The position numbers were made by a program, and so were the translations under genes. The notes beneath the pieces were generated by a model. The model was not told the origin of the DNA. It saw only the letters and a list, made by a program, of their open reading frames with translations, and did not search any database. A stretch of 64,000 nt of DNA from CAVTWY01 sp963738575. Its GTDB lineage: Bacteria > Pseudomonadota > Gammaproteobacteria > Burkholderiales > Burkholderiaceae_C. Positions 39,334 through 48,345 of this stretch are shown here, piece after piece. The stretch's first letter is position 1. Each line of letters opens with the position of its first letter. The stretch is taken from assembly GCA_963738575.1 (NCBI GenBank), contig CAVTWY010000002.1, forward strand, positions 992,001-1,056,000, written 5' to 3'.

Positions 39334-39981
39334 TCAAGAGTTTTCGAGGACGATGCCTTCGACCAAGTTCGCCACGTCTTCGCAGCGGTCGGTGATGGTC
39401 TCCAGCAGCTCATAAACCGCCTTGAGCTTGATCAACTCGCGCACATCCGATTGCTCGCGAAACAGCCGACTCATGGCGCCACGCATCACGCGGTCAGCGT
39501 CTGATTCCAACTGGTCGATTTCCTCGCACGTCTTTAGCGCACTCTCCACCACGCTGGCGTCTGACAGCTTGGGCAACAGCGTCACCAAGTAGGAAACCCT
39601 GTCGCAGCACTTGGCAGACAAGTCGGCCAGGCTGTGCACCTCTTCGGTGACGGTGCGCACGTCGTACAACGACATCGACTCCGACGCGTCTTGCAGCAGA
39701 TCCAGCACGTCATCCATCGCGTTGATGAGGCCGTGAATTTGCTCGCGATCAATCGGCGTGATGAAGGTGGTGTGCAACAGGCGGTTGACCTCGGCGGTGA
39801 TCTTGTCGGCCTGGCGCTCGGCCACGTCCACCTGCGCCGCGTATTGCTCGCGTTGCGCCACATCGTTGTAGTTTTGAATCATCAAGACGAAGGCCTTGGC
39901 GCCCTCGGAGATGCGCTGCCCGTGCTCGTTGAAAAGCTCAAAAAAATTGCCTTCTTTGGGCAGCAGCTTGGCAAAAAACAT
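39334..39981 (-). CDS. DUF47 / PhoU-like phosphate transport regulator
   Basis: 215 residues, all-helical, PhoU-like (DUF47; also called Pit accessory protein). MFFAKLLPKEGNFFELFNEH is the family start. The acidic repeats such as ADKITAEVNRLLHTTFITPI and EEIDQLESDADRVMRG are the metal-binding three-helix elements. It probably modulates Pit, with which it shares a transcript. A GGAGG ribosome site lies nine bases before the ATG. Confidence 0.9.
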   Translation of the reverse strand: MFFAKLLPKEGNFFELFNEHGQRISEGAKAFVLMIQNYNDVAQREQYAAQVDVAERQADKITAEVNRLLHTTFITPIDREQIHGLINAMDDVLDLLQDASESMSLYDVRTVTEEVHSLADLSAKCCDRVSYLVTLLPKLSDASVVESALKTCEEIDQLESDADRVMRGAMSRLFREQSDVRELIKLKAVYELLETITDRCEDVANLVEGIVLENS

Positions 39982-40020
39982 GCGGAGTCCTCCAAAACAC
40001 TGGCGGCAGTGTAACGGGCG

Positions 40021-40709
40021 TCAGTTGGTGGCCAGCCTGCGGGTCAGCTCAACCACGTTGCCCCAGTCAAACTGTTCGCGTGGGCCCTCAAAACCAGCGA
40101 TGCGCTCGATCAGCGCCACCATCGCGCGCGCGCTATGGCCGTTGCCGTCAGCTCGATGCCACATGCGATGTTTCAACGGCCAACACAGGCAGGGTTGTCA
40201 TCCGCGAAAAGTAGGCAGCGTAGCGGTCATCCAACGCCTGCAACACTTGGCTTTGCAGCCCCAACTCCATGGTGCGTCCCCGCTTCAACACACGCTCCCG
40301 AAGGTGCATTGCCGGGCGCACGCAGCCAAATGACCAAGTCGGGTGGTGGCGTGGGCGGCGCCACGTCGCGGCTGATGCGTTGGTACAGCTTGTACTCTTC
40401 GTCGCTGAGCGTCCACTGCGCAAACAAATCGTCTTTGGCGAACATGAAGTCGCTCACCACCAACGACGTGAAGATGCCCCCCTGCATCAGCTCGCTGGCT
40501 TGCTCGGCACGCTGAAACAAAAACGACAACTGGGTGGGCAAGGCGTAGCGCGCGCGGTCGGTGTAAAACTGCGCCAAAAACGGGTTGTCTTCGGGCTTTT
40601 CAAGCAGCACGCGCGCGCCCACCATGCCCGCCAAACGCTGAGCCAGGGTGGTTTTGCCCACGCCGATGGCGCCTTCGATGGCGATGTGTTTTTGAGGCAG
40701 CGAGCGCAT
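40021..40709 (-). CDS. Deoxynucleoside kinase family protein, two frameshifts
   Basis: About 228 residues once corrected. The P-loop is AIEGAIGVGKTTLAQRLA; an ENPFL-type substrate segment EDNPFLAQFY and QLSFLFQRAEQ follow, matching the bacterial dNK family (deoxyadenosine/deoxyguanosine kinase-like). The frame is lost near 40310, after DLVIWLRA; MHLRERVLKRGRTMEL then continues in another frame. It is lost again near 40150, after VLAVETSHVASS. The last frame ends REQFDWGNVVELTRRLATN at 40021. Each break needs one base removed. It is next to folK, as in related genomes. Confidence 0.8.
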
Positions 40710-40720
40710 GGCAACCAAAG

Positions 40721-41302
40721 TTATAGGGTCTGTTCGCGCAGGCTTGGTGGCCAGGCCACCGCCATGGCATGCACCGCATCGCGGTCGGGCAAGCCACGAA
40801 GCAGGGCCGCCACCGTTTGCCCCGAGTGCAGCAGCAGGTCGGGTGCAATGTCGGCCAGTGGGGCCAGCACGAAGGCACGTTCATGCATGTGCGGATGGGG
40901 CAGCGTCAATCGCGGTGTGTTGCAGGCATGCTCACCGTGCAGGAGCAGGTCCAAGTCAATGGGACGCGCGGCGTAGCGGTGTCTCGGCTTGCGCGCCGCG
41001 ACACCCGCCACACGCGCTGAGCCCACAGCAACGGCGACAGGCACACGGCGACGACCCAACGCGATCTCGAGCGTCAGCAACCTTTCCAACAAAGCCTCAG
41101 GCGCCAATGTACTTTGCAACTCCACCACCGCGTTGACAAAGTCAGGTCCATCGGCGTCAACGGGTGCCGTGCGCCAAAAGCGCGATGCAGCCACCACGTC
41201 AGCATCGGGCCAAGCATTCATTTGGCGAACGGCCTCGCGCAGCGTGGCCAACACGTCGCCCTGGTTGCCCCCCATGGCAACAAAGATGCGCCCTTGTCCC
41301 AT
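40721..41302 (-). CDS. folK: 2-amino-4-hydroxy-6-hydroxymethyldihydropteridine diphosphokinase
   Basis: About 193 residues. HPPK adds pyrophosphate to the pterin in folate synthesis. Landmarks: ALGGN-like FVAMGGNQGDV near the start, FVNAVVEL, and the signature RPIDLDLLLHGEH followed by LPHPHMHERAFVLAPL. An insert of about 20 residues (RVPVAVAVGSARVAGVAAR) separates the GRRR basic motif from RPIDLDLL, where most HPPKs have only a short link. ATG 41302 is preferred over a TTG one codon earlier. pcnB is 23 bases upstream. Confidence 0.92.
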   Translation of the reverse strand: MGQGRIFVAMGGNQGDVLATLREAVRQMNAWPDADVVAASRFWRTAPVDADGPDFVNAVVELQSTLAPEALLERLLTLEIALGRRRVPVAVAVGSARVAGVAARKPRHRYAARPIDLDLLLHGEHACNTPRLTLPHPHMHERAFVLAPLADIAPDLLLHSGQTVAALLRGLPDRDAVHAMAVAWPPSLREQTL

Positions 41303-41325
41303 CAAGCCACCAAGCCCAAGTTCAG

Positions 41326-42942
41326 TTAGGTCATTGTGGGGCCACCACCACCACCACCACCACCACCGCCCGCGTCACCGCCCTGCCCCGAGCCCGATGG
41401 CCTGCGTCGCCGACGGCGGCGGCGTTTAACACCGCTGTCGTCCCGCAGTTCGGACTCGCCACCGTCCGACTCCCCATCGTCCCCTGGGGCGTCACGCACA
41501 GGTGCTGGCGTGCGGGCACTGCCGCCACCCCTGCTGGCCCCGCGCTTGGTGGCCGAAGCCTCACGCGCCGCAGCCACCAAGGCCTCGCGTTCGTCGTTGT
41601 CGCCCAGGGCAAAGTCTTCCCACCAGTCGGCCAGCTCCACGTCGGCCTCGCCGGCGTCAGCGCGCAGCCGCAAAAAGTCGTACCCAGCGCGGTAGCGTGG
41701 TTGGTCCACGAGCGAAAAAGGCGCGCTGCCGACGCGACGCTCAAAGCGCGGTTGCATCATCCAGATTTCGCGCATGTCGGTGCCCAGCTTGCCGCGACCC
41801 GAGATGTCACCAATGCGGGCGTTGAACACGGTGTCGATGGCATCTTGCAGTGCAGGCAAGGGGTTGCCACCGGCTTTGCGGGCCGCGTGCCAGCGGTGCA
41901 GCACTTCGTCCCACAACAAGCAGGCCAGCAAAAAGCTGGGGGCCACCGCACGGCCCTCTGACACGCGCAAGTCGGTGTCTTGCAAGGCCAGCTCGATGAA
42001 GCGGCGTTGAGGCTCGCTCAGGTTGGCCTGCTGTCCAAACACCACATCAAGCATGGGGAACACGGGTGTGAGATTGTGCTTGCGCAACTGCGCCACGCTG
42101 GACAGTGCGTGCCCGGTTTGCATGAGCTTGATCATTTCGTCAAACACACGCGATGGCGGCACGTTGTCGAGCAACGCGGCCGACGCAGCAATCGGTGCCA
42201 GCGTTTTGGGTTCGATTTCAAAACCCAATTTGGCGGCAAAGCGAATGGCCCGAATGATGCGCACTGGGTCTTCGCGGTAGCGGGCGGCCGGGTCACCGAT
42301 CATGCGCAGCACGCGTTTGCGCGCGTCGGCCAAGCCGCCGTGGTAATCCACCACCACTTGGGTGAGCGGGTCGTAGTACATGGCGTTGACCGTGAAGTCG
42401 CGGCGCGCGGCGTCTTCAATCTGCGGGCCCCACACGTTGTCGCGCAGCACGCGTCCACTGGCGTCCACCACGTGGCTTTTGCCTGCCAGTTCGCTCTTGG
42501 CTGTTTTTTCGCTGCCGGTCACCTGGTCAGCGTCGGCCGATTCCAGGTACGCGCGAAAGGTTGACACCTCCACCACCTCGTGGTCTCGCCCCCGCCCAAA
42601 AACCACGTGAACGATGCGAAAGCGCCGCCCGATGATGAAGGCACGGCGAAACAACTGCTTGACTTGCTCGGGTGTGGCGTTGGTGGCCACGTCAAAATCT
42701 TTGGGGCGCACCGCCACCACCAAGTCGCGCACCGCGCCGCCAACGATGTAAGCCTCGTGGCCAGCCTCTTTGAGCGTTGCCACCACCTTGACGGCGCGTT
42801 CGTCCAGCAGCGCGGGGTCAATGCCGTGGTCGGCGGCGGCAATCTCCACCCGCTTGCCACGGGGGATACCCCCCGCTTTGCCGGCGGCAGCCGTGCCCGC
42901 GTCGCGCTTGCCCAGCAAGCGACCTATCAGTTTTTTGATCAT
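41326..42942 (-). CDS. pcnB: Poly(A) polymerase I
   Basis: 538 residues. Adds 3' poly(A) tails that speed RNA decay. The nucleotidyltransferase head is clear: AYIVGGAVRDLVV, PKDFDVATNATPEQVKQLF and GRRFRIVHVVFGR. These are followed by ARRDFTVNAMYYDP and the GDPAARYREDPVRIIRAIRF that define class II enzymes. The C-terminal third is a low-complexity basic tail (RRRRRRRPSGSGQG) ending in about ten glycines. The start overlaps the HAD gene stop by four bases (ATGA). PcnB is distinguished from CCA-adding enzyme by length and the basic tail. Confidence 0.92.
   Translation of the reverse strand: MIKKLIGRLLGKRDAGTAAAGKAGGIPRGKRVEIAAADHGIDPALLDERAVKVVATLKEAGHEAYIVGGAVRDLVVAVRPKDFDVATNATPEQVKQLFRRAFIIGRRFRIVHVVFGRGRDHEVVEVSTFRAYLESADADQVTGSEKTAKSELAGKSHVVDASGRVLRDNVWGPQIEDAARRDFTVNAMYYDPLTQVVVDYHGGLADARKRVLRMIGDPAARYREDPVRIIRAIRFAAKLGFEIEPKTLAPIAASAALLDNVPPSRVFDEMIKLMQTGHALSSVAQLRKHNLTPVFPMLDVVFGQQANLSEPQRRFIELALQDTDLRVSEGRAVAPSFLLACLLWDEVLHRWHAARKAGGNPLPALQDAIDTVFNARIGDISGRGKLGTDMREIWMMQPRFERRVGSAPFSLVDQPRYRAGYDFLRLRADAGEADVELADWWEDFALGDNDEREALVAAAREASATKRGASRGGGSARTPAPVRDAPGDDGESDGGESELRDDSGVKRRRRRRRRPSGSGQGGDAGGGGGGGGGGPTMT
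41342..41368. repeat. (CCA)8 trinucleotide repeat encoding poly-Gly
   Basis: Eight CCA units and a CCG encode, on the minus strand, the terminal glycine run of PcnB. It is in frame, so slippage would only vary tail length. Confidence 0.85.
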
Positions 42943-43607
42943 TTAAACAGTCTGAGAATGCGCCAGCCGCGCGCCTGCGCAGTGGCTTCAAGTTGAGCGC
43001 TCGGGTTGGTGGCAACCGGGTGGGTTGCGCGCTCCAGCAGCGGCATGTCATTCATGGAATCGGAGTAAACCGTGATTTCGCCATAGTCGTCCCAGCGCTC
43101 GCCGCGCGAGGCCAACCAAAAGGCAACCCGGTCAATCTTGCCCTCACGATAGCAGGGAACGCCGTGGATCGCTCCCGTGTAGCTGCCGTCGGCGGTGCGG
43201 GCGAGCTGGGTGGCGATCAAGCGCTGGATGCCAAAAGCGTCGGCAATGGGCCGGGTGACAAACTCATTGGTGGCCGTCACCATGGCCACCACGTCACCGC
43301 GTTTGCGGTGCGCCGACACCAGTTGCATGGCCGACAAATGCAGCTTGGGCTCGATCACTTCGTGCATGAAGCGCTCGCGCGCGGCCATCAAGTCGTGCAC
43401 GCTGCGGTTACGCCAGGCCGATGTGGCAAAGTCGACGTAGGCATGCATGTTGAGCGTTTGCGCCAGATAGTCGGCGTAAAAGGCGTCATTGCGGCGCTTG
43501 AACTCTGCGCCGTCGGTCCACCCCAGGCTGACGATGAACTCGCCAAAAGCGTGGTCAGAGTCGGTGGGCAACAAGGTGCCGTCCAGGTCAAAAAGCGTGA
43601 GGTTCAT
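42939..43607 (-). CDS. HAD-superfamily phosphatase (SerB-like, subfamily IB)
   Basis: 222 residues. Nucleophile motif LFDLDGTLLPTDSD at the N-terminus, the Thr/Ser motif VAMVTATNEF, the Lys in CYREGKIDRVAF and the metal motif VYSDSMNDMPLLE. This matches HAD-IB enzymes (phosphoserine phosphatase and histidinol-phosphate phosphatase relatives); the substrate is not certain. The start and stop overlap hda and pcnB by four bases each, so hda-HAD-pcnB form a tightly coupled string. Confidence 0.85.
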   Translation of the reverse strand: MNLTLFDLDGTLLPTDSDHAFGEFIVSLGWTDGAEFKRRNDAFYADYLAQTLNMHAYVDFATSAWRNRSVHDLMAARERFMHEVIEPKLHLSAMQLVSAHRKRGDVVAMVTATNEFVTRPIADAFGIQRLIATQLARTADGSYTGAIHGVPCYREGKIDRVAFWLASRGERWDDYGEITVYSDSMNDMPLLERATHPVATNPSAQLEATAQARGWRILRLFK

Positions 43608-44290
43608 GGGGCCGCCACAAACGTCGTGTCGTTGAGCATCTGCCGAATCAGCGGCACGGTCACAGCCCGCTTTTGCACCAGACCGTAGTGGTCCAGGCGG
43701 TTGAGCAGCGACACCAGGCTTTTCAGGTCGCGGTCAAAATGCGTCAGCAAGTAGTTCATGACCTCATCGCTGAGTAAGATGCCGCGCCGGTCGGCCTCGC
43801 GCCGCAAGGTGGCGCGCACATCGGACTCGCTCAGCGGCTTGATGGCAAACACCAAACCCCACCCCAAGCGCGTGCGCAAGTCGTCACGAAGGGTCAGGTC
43901 CACCGGCGGTTTGGCGGCGCTGGCCACCACTTGCACGCGGTGTTGCGCGGCGTCGATGAACTGGGCAAAGGCCTCCTGCTGTTGTGTGGCATCGAGCCGG
44001 TCGCAATCGTCAAACACCACCAGCGCACGTCCCTCGTCAAGCGCCCAAGGGGCCGGGTCAAGCGGGCCAAACCAGCCCACGCAGCCACCCCGCTGGCGGT
44101 AACGCTGCGCCAGTGCCCGCAACAAGTGCGTTTTGCCACTGCCCGGTGGGCCCCACAAAAAGACGGGTGCTGAAGGCTCGGCCATGCTGCGCAGGTGCGC
44201 CACAGCAGCGGCGTTGCCACCGATTTGAAAGTTTTCAAAGGCAGCCGCAGACTCCTCCCCCACCGAGATGGGCAATGGCAGTTGCTGCAT
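43604..44290 (-). CDS. hda: DnaA regulatory inactivator Hda
   Basis: About 228 residues. An AAA+ DnaA paralogue that, bound to the sliding clamp, stimulates ATP hydrolysis by DnaA after initiation. The N-terminal clamp-binding motif is QQLPLPI, followed by the Walker A site GPPGSGKTHLL, Walker B LVVFDDCDRL, and the sensor region LRTRLGWGLVFAI. The C-terminal DNA-binding domain of DnaA is absent. The frame begins earlier, but the ATG at 44290 places the clamp motif at the very start, as in the family. Confidence 0.9.
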   Translation of the reverse strand: MQQLPLPISVGEESAAAFENFQIGGNAAAVAHLRSMAEPSAPVFLWGPPGSGKTHLLRALAQRYRQRGGCVGWFGPLDPAPWALDEGRALVVFDDCDRLDATQQQEAFAQFIDAAQHRVQVVASAAKPPVDLTLRDDLRTRLGWGLVFAIKPLSESDVRATLRREADRRGILLSDEVMNYLLTHFDRDLKSLVSLLNRLDHYGLVQKRAVTVPLIRQMLNDTTFVAAP

Positions 44291-44300
44291 GGGCCCCGCA

Positions 44301-45371
44301 CTAACCATGAAACAACGCACTGCCCATGTAGGCCTTGCGCCCGCGGCGAACCGCCACCGCGATGACGGCGCTCATGGGCAGGGCAACCAGCACGCCGATA
44401 AAGCCCAGCAAGTGCCCAAACGCCAGCAACGCAAAAATCACGGCGATGGGGCTCAGGCCAATTTGCTCGCCTACCAAGCGTGGTGTTAGCACGTAACTTT
44501 CAATCAGCTGACCCACCCCGTACACACTGGCCACCAACCCGATGCCATACCAACTGCCGGGGAACTGCAAGGCCGCCGCCAACATCGCAAGCAACAGGCC
44601 CACGCCAAACCCCAAAAACGGAATGAAGATCATCATGCCGGTGAACACGCCCACGGGCAATGCCAGTGAGAAACCAAACACCGCCAACACCACGCTGTAG
44701 TAGATGGCCAGGATCACCATCACCAACAATTGGCCGCGCATGTACTTGCCCAGCATGGCGTCGCACTCTGACAAAAACGATTGCACCGATTCGCGCATGC
44801 GGGGTGGGACCAGCTCGGTGGCTCGGCGCACCAACGTGGGCCAATCCAACAGCAAAAAGAACAGCGCCACTGGAATCAAAATCGCGTTGCCCACCACCGA
44901 CAGCAGCACGCTGCCGCCCAAGCGGGCCGAGTTGAGCACCGTACCGGCAATGTCCTCGGCGTTGGTCCCCAAGTGCTTGAGCACAAACTCGCGGATGCTG
45001 CCCACGTCCAGCGCCACCTCAAACCCCATCTTGCCCAACCACGGCGTCAGCACGGCGTTGATCTTGGAAGCCAACACGGGGATCTGGTCGCGCAGCAACG
45101 GCACCTGTTTGGACAGGATGGGCACCAGCAACAGCAGCACCGCCAAGATGGCCATGATCGCCACGGCCTCCACCACAATAACGGCTACCACACGTGGTAC
45201 GCGGCGTGCCGCCAAGGCATCTACCGCCGGGTGCAAGGCGTAGGCCAACACGGCGCCCACCACAAAAGGCATCAACACCGGCCCCAGCAGCCACAGCACC
45301 AGCAAGCCGACAGCCGCAATCGACACCCAAGTGACAACGCGTTTTTGGTGGAAAGAGAGGTTGTTCAACAT
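44301..45371 (-). CDS. AI-2E family permease
   Basis: 356 residues, about seven to eight membrane segments (family PF01594). Landmarks are VLWLLGPVLMPFVVGAVLAY near the N-terminus and the C-terminal block GQLIESYVLTPRLVGEQIG with LSPIAVIFALLAFGHLLGF. Relatives transport autoinducer-2 or sodium/protons, and the cargo cannot be told from sequence. It sits just upstream of hda, an order also seen in other Burkholderiales. Confidence 0.88.
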   Translation of the reverse strand: MLNNLSFHQKRVVTWVSIAAVGLLVLWLLGPVLMPFVVGAVLAYALHPAVDALAARRVPRVVAVIVVEAVAIMAILAVLLLLVPILSKQVPLLRDQIPVLASKINAVLTPWLGKMGFEVALDVGSIREFVLKHLGTNAEDIAGTVLNSARLGGSVLLSVVGNAILIPVALFFLLLDWPTLVRRATELVPPRMRESVQSFLSECDAMLGKYMRGQLLVMVILAIYYSVVLAVFGFSLALPVGVFTGMMIFIPFLGFGVGLLLAMLAAALQFPGSWYGIGLVASVYGVGQLIESYVLTPRLVGEQIGLSPIAVIFALLAFGHLLGFIGVLVALPMSAVIAVAVRRGRKAYMGSALFHG

Positions 45372-45410
45372 GCGGCTATCACCTGGGGCTGGAGGGGTGC
45401 AGTGCAGGGG

Positions 45411-46277
45411 TCAGTGCAGCGAGGACGGGCGGCGCGCGCGCAGCTCGTCAAGGCGTTCGCGCAGGCTGTCGGCGTCGTCAGCTGCAGTGCAATGTTCAAG
45501 GTAGGTTTCCAAGTCGTCGATCGCGGGCTCGATTTTGGCCAGCTCGATCAACGTCAGACCGCGGTCGCGCCGCTCTTCCCACGCGGTGGGCAGCAGCCGC
45601 ACCAAGCGCTCTTGCACGGCCGCCAGGCGTGGCCAGTCTTCAGCCGTCATGTGAATCTCTTTGAGGTTGCGCAGCACGCGGGCCAACACGTCACGCGGTG
45701 TTGCAGCTTGCAAAAACAGACCCAAGGGGACCTCGTCGTCGTTGGCCAGGCCGTGACGGCGACGGTAAGGCTGCAAGCGCTCGTCCAAGTCTTCGCGCGA
45801 CAGCGATTGACCATTGAAGGGGTCGATGACCACCTCACCGCCCTGCAGCCGCAACTTCATCAAAAAGTGCCCTGGGAACGAGACACTGCGCGCCTGCAAG
45901 CCCAAGCCCTGCGCCAGCTCGATATAAATCAGCGCCAAGGTGATGGGGATGCCACGCCGAGTTTCCAGCACGCGATGGATGAAGCTGTTGCCCACGTCGT
46001 AGTAGTTGTTGACGTTGCCGGCAAACCCCAAGTCCCTGAAAAAGTACTGGTTGAGCACTCGCATGCGCTGCAGCGGCGCGGCGTCGGTCGGTACGCGCTT
46101 TTTTAGGGCCACCCCCATCGCGTCAATGGTGGCCAGCACGCCTTGGGTATCCAACTGGGGGTATTCGTCTTGCGCCACCGCAATGGCGGCCTCGAGCAAC
46201 GGAAAGTGGGCGTCGTCGGCCACCAGCGACTCAAAGTAGTCGAGCGGTGTGGGCGCGTTGGTGTTCAGTCCTTGCAT
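45411..46277 (-). CDS. SirB1-like transglutaminase-fold/TPR protein
   Basis: 288 residues. An N-terminal transglutaminase-like domain (YYDVGNSFIHRVLETRRGIPITL, with the Cys/His replaced in part) and a C-terminal TPR region (VRLLPTAWEERRDRGLTLIELAKI) match the SirB1 family. In other proteobacteria it sits near prmC and its role is unknown. The ATG at 46277 (MQGLNTNAPTPLDYF) is chosen. It is 11 bases downstream of murJ. Confidence 0.8.
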   Translation of the reverse strand: MQGLNTNAPTPLDYFESLVADDAHFPLLEAAIAVAQDEYPQLDTQGVLATIDAMGVALKKRVPTDAAPLQRMRVLNQYFFRDLGFAGNVNNYYDVGNSFIHRVLETRRGIPITLALIYIELAQGLGLQARSVSFPGHFLMKLRLQGGEVVIDPFNGQSLSREDLDERLQPYRRRHGLANDDEVPLGLFLQAATPRDVLARVLRNLKEIHMTAEDWPRLAAVQERLVRLLPTAWEERRDRGLTLIELAKIEPAIDDLETYLEHCTAADDADSLRERLDELRARRPSSLH

Positions 46278-46288
46278 TGGCCCTGAGT

Positions 46289-47846
46289 TTATGCGCGGCG
46301 CACAAACTGTTGCACGCGAAAGCCCATGACGCCCAGCAAGCCGAAGTACAAAACAGCCGACCCCAGCAGCACCGCGGCCATCCAACCGGCGCGCATCCAG
46401 CCTTGGTTGGCGGCGCCCACCCAGTCAAAGGCCGTGCTGGCCCACAGCAGCAGCGACGTCATGGCGCCCGTGGCCACCGCCACCCGCAGTGCAAAGCCGC
46501 CCCACCCCGGCTCGGGCACGTAAAGGCCGCGCCGGCGCAGCCCCACAAAAAGCCAGGCCGCATTGACCAAGCCAGCCAGCCCGATGGAAAGCGCCAGCCC
46601 CGCGTGGCCCAGCAGGGGCACAAAGGCCAGGTTCATAACTTGGGTCATCACCAGCACCACCACCGCGATCTTGACCGGGGTGCGAATATCTTGCTGAGCA
46701 TAAAAGCCGGGGGCCAACACCTTGATGGCGATGAGCCCCACCAGCCCCACCCCGTAGCCGCGCAGCGCCACCACCGTTTGCGCCACGTCGCGCGCTGTGA
46801 AAGCGCCACGCTGAAACAACGTGGCCACCAGCGCTTCGGGAAACACCAGCAGCGCTACGGCGCACGGAACCGTCAACAACACCATGATGCGCAGGCCCCA
46901 GTCGAGCAACCCAGCGTAGCGCGACGAATCGCTTTGGGCGATGGCAGCGGTGAGTTGCGGCAGCAGCACCACCCCCAGCGCCACGCCCAACAGCCCCGTG
47001 GGGAACTCCATCAACCGGTCGGCATAAAACAACCACGACACCGCCCCCACCCCCACGTTGGACGCAATTTGGGTGTTAATCAACAACGAAATCTGCGCCA
47101 CCGACACCCCCAGCAGCGCCGGCGCCATGTTGCGCAACACGCGGCGCACGCCCGGGTGCTGCCAAGCCTGCCGCACGGCCCCAGGCGCCAGCCGGATGCG
47201 AGGCAACACCCCGCGCCGCGCCAGTGCCGGTACCTGAATGGCCAACTGCAACACCCCGCCCAACAAAACACCCGCCACCATGGCGTAAATGGGCTTGACG
47301 CCCCACGCAGCAAACTGCGGCGCCAGCAGCCAGGCGGCGCCGATCATGGCCAGGTTGAGCAGCACCGGCGTGACCGCAGGCACCACAAAATGCCGCCAGG
47401 TGTTGAGGATGCCGGCCGACAGCGCCACCAGCGACATGAAGCCAATGTACGGAAACATCCAGCGCGTCATCAACACCGCGTCGTCAAAGTCTTTCAGCCC
47501 CGAACCCAGGCGCAAAAACCAGCAGCGGCGCACCCACCACACCCACCACACACGTCAGCAGCAGCGCCCAGGCCAGCACCGTGGCCACCGCGTCGATCAG
47601 CAAGCGCGTGGCGTCGTCGCCGTCGCTGGCACGGGCGGCGGCCAGCGTGGGCACAAAAGCTTGAGAAAACGCCCCTTCGGCAAACAAGCGCCGCAGCAGG
47701 TTGGGGATGCGAAATGCCACTTGAAAAGCGTCGTTGGCCGCGCCAGCGCCAAACATGGCCGCCATCAGGGTGTCGCGCACCAGCCCCGTGACGCGGGACA
47801 CCAGCGTCAGCAGCGAGACGGTGGAGGCGGTCTTGAGGAGGTTCAT
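46289..47846 (-). CDS. murJ: Lipid II flippase MurJ, one frameshift
   Basis: About 518 residues after removing one base. MurJ flips lipid II across the inner membrane for peptidoglycan synthesis. Start MNLLKTASTVSLLTLVSRVTG and the cavity residues RDTLMAAMFGAGAANDAF with RIPNLLRRLFAEGAFSQAF are diagnostic. The C-terminal segment covers MTRWMFPYIGFMSLVALSAG onwards. The break lies at an A5 run on the plus strand (47514-47518, T5 on the coding strand); with T4 the two frames join cleanly into SGLKDFDDAVLM. MurJ is essential in most bacteria, so error is the simplest cause. Confidence 0.92.
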
Positions 47847-47867
47847 GCGGGTGAGTGGGCAACCCGC

Positions 47868-47873
47868 ATTATA
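47868..47873 (-). promoter_or_regulatory. -10 box for murJ
   Basis: A perfect TATAAT on the minus strand lies 21 bases upstream of the murJ start, giving a short leader. The -35 is not convincing. Confidence 0.45.
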
Positions 47874-47937
47874 GAAAGCCCCCTCCATCCGCAGCGGCTG
47901 GGTGCACAGCGGCTAGGCGGCCCCTGGCAAATCGTGC

Positions 47938-47967
47938 TATATTCGATGCTTCGCCTAAATCTTAGGC
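47938..47967 (+). promoter_or_regulatory. rpsT promoter -10 box and leader hairpin
   Basis: TATATT at 47938-47943 is a plausible -10 box. Just after it, GCCTAA-ATC-TTAGGC (47953-47967) forms a perfect 6-bp hairpin in the mRNA leader, 26 bases before the rpsT start. S20 synthesis is autoregulated in E. coli, so the hairpin may matter, but no S20-specific mimic is recognised. Confidence 0.4.
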
Positions 47968-47992
47968 CCCAACATTCAACACCCGAAAACGC

Positions 47993-48295
47993 ATGGCCAC
48001 CTCTGCCAAAGCCAAGAAAAAAACAGTCCGACTGGCCTCAGGCCGCAAGCGTGCGCGCCAGGACGTCAAACTTAACGCCGCCAACACGGCGCAGCGGTCC
48101 AAGTTTCGCACCGTGATCAAGAACGTGCAAAAGGCCGTCGCTCTGGGCGACAAAGCCAAAGCCAGCGAGCTGTATAAAGCAGCCATCAGCGTCATCGACT
48201 CGGTGGCTGACAAAGGTCTGTTCCACAAAAACAAGGCTGCGCGTCATAAGAGCCGCTTGTCGGCAAAGGTCAAGGCGTTGGCTCTGGCTGCTTGA
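47993..48295 (+). CDS. rpsT: 30S ribosomal protein S20
   Basis: 100 residues, Lys/Ala-rich helical protein of the 30S body. Typical blocks: [40 protein letters not shown] and [20 protein letters not shown]. It is divergent from murJ, the usual partner on the other strand. A strong terminator follows. Confidence 0.97.
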   Translation: MATSAKAKKKTVRLASGRKRARQDVKLNAANTAQRSKFRTVIKNVQKAVALGDKAKASELYKAAISVIDSVADKGLFHKNKAARHKSRLSAKVKALALAA

Positions 48296-48321
48296 TTGGG
48301 CCGGGCGCTCCGCGAAACAAG

Positions 48322-48345
48322 AACGGCCCCAAGGGGCCGTTTTTT
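48322..48345 (+). terminator. Intrinsic terminator of rpsT
   Basis: A 9-bp perfect stem AACGGCCCC-AA-GGGGCCGTT ends in a T-run, 26 bases after the rpsT stop. Classical intrinsic terminator, strong by inspection. Confidence 0.9.

Noticed and set aside
46247..47791. A 514-codon His/Gln/Arg-rich frame antisense to murJ
   Set aside because: The composition is what results from reading Leu/Ala/Val-rich membrane codons backwards, and it overlaps a clear murJ.
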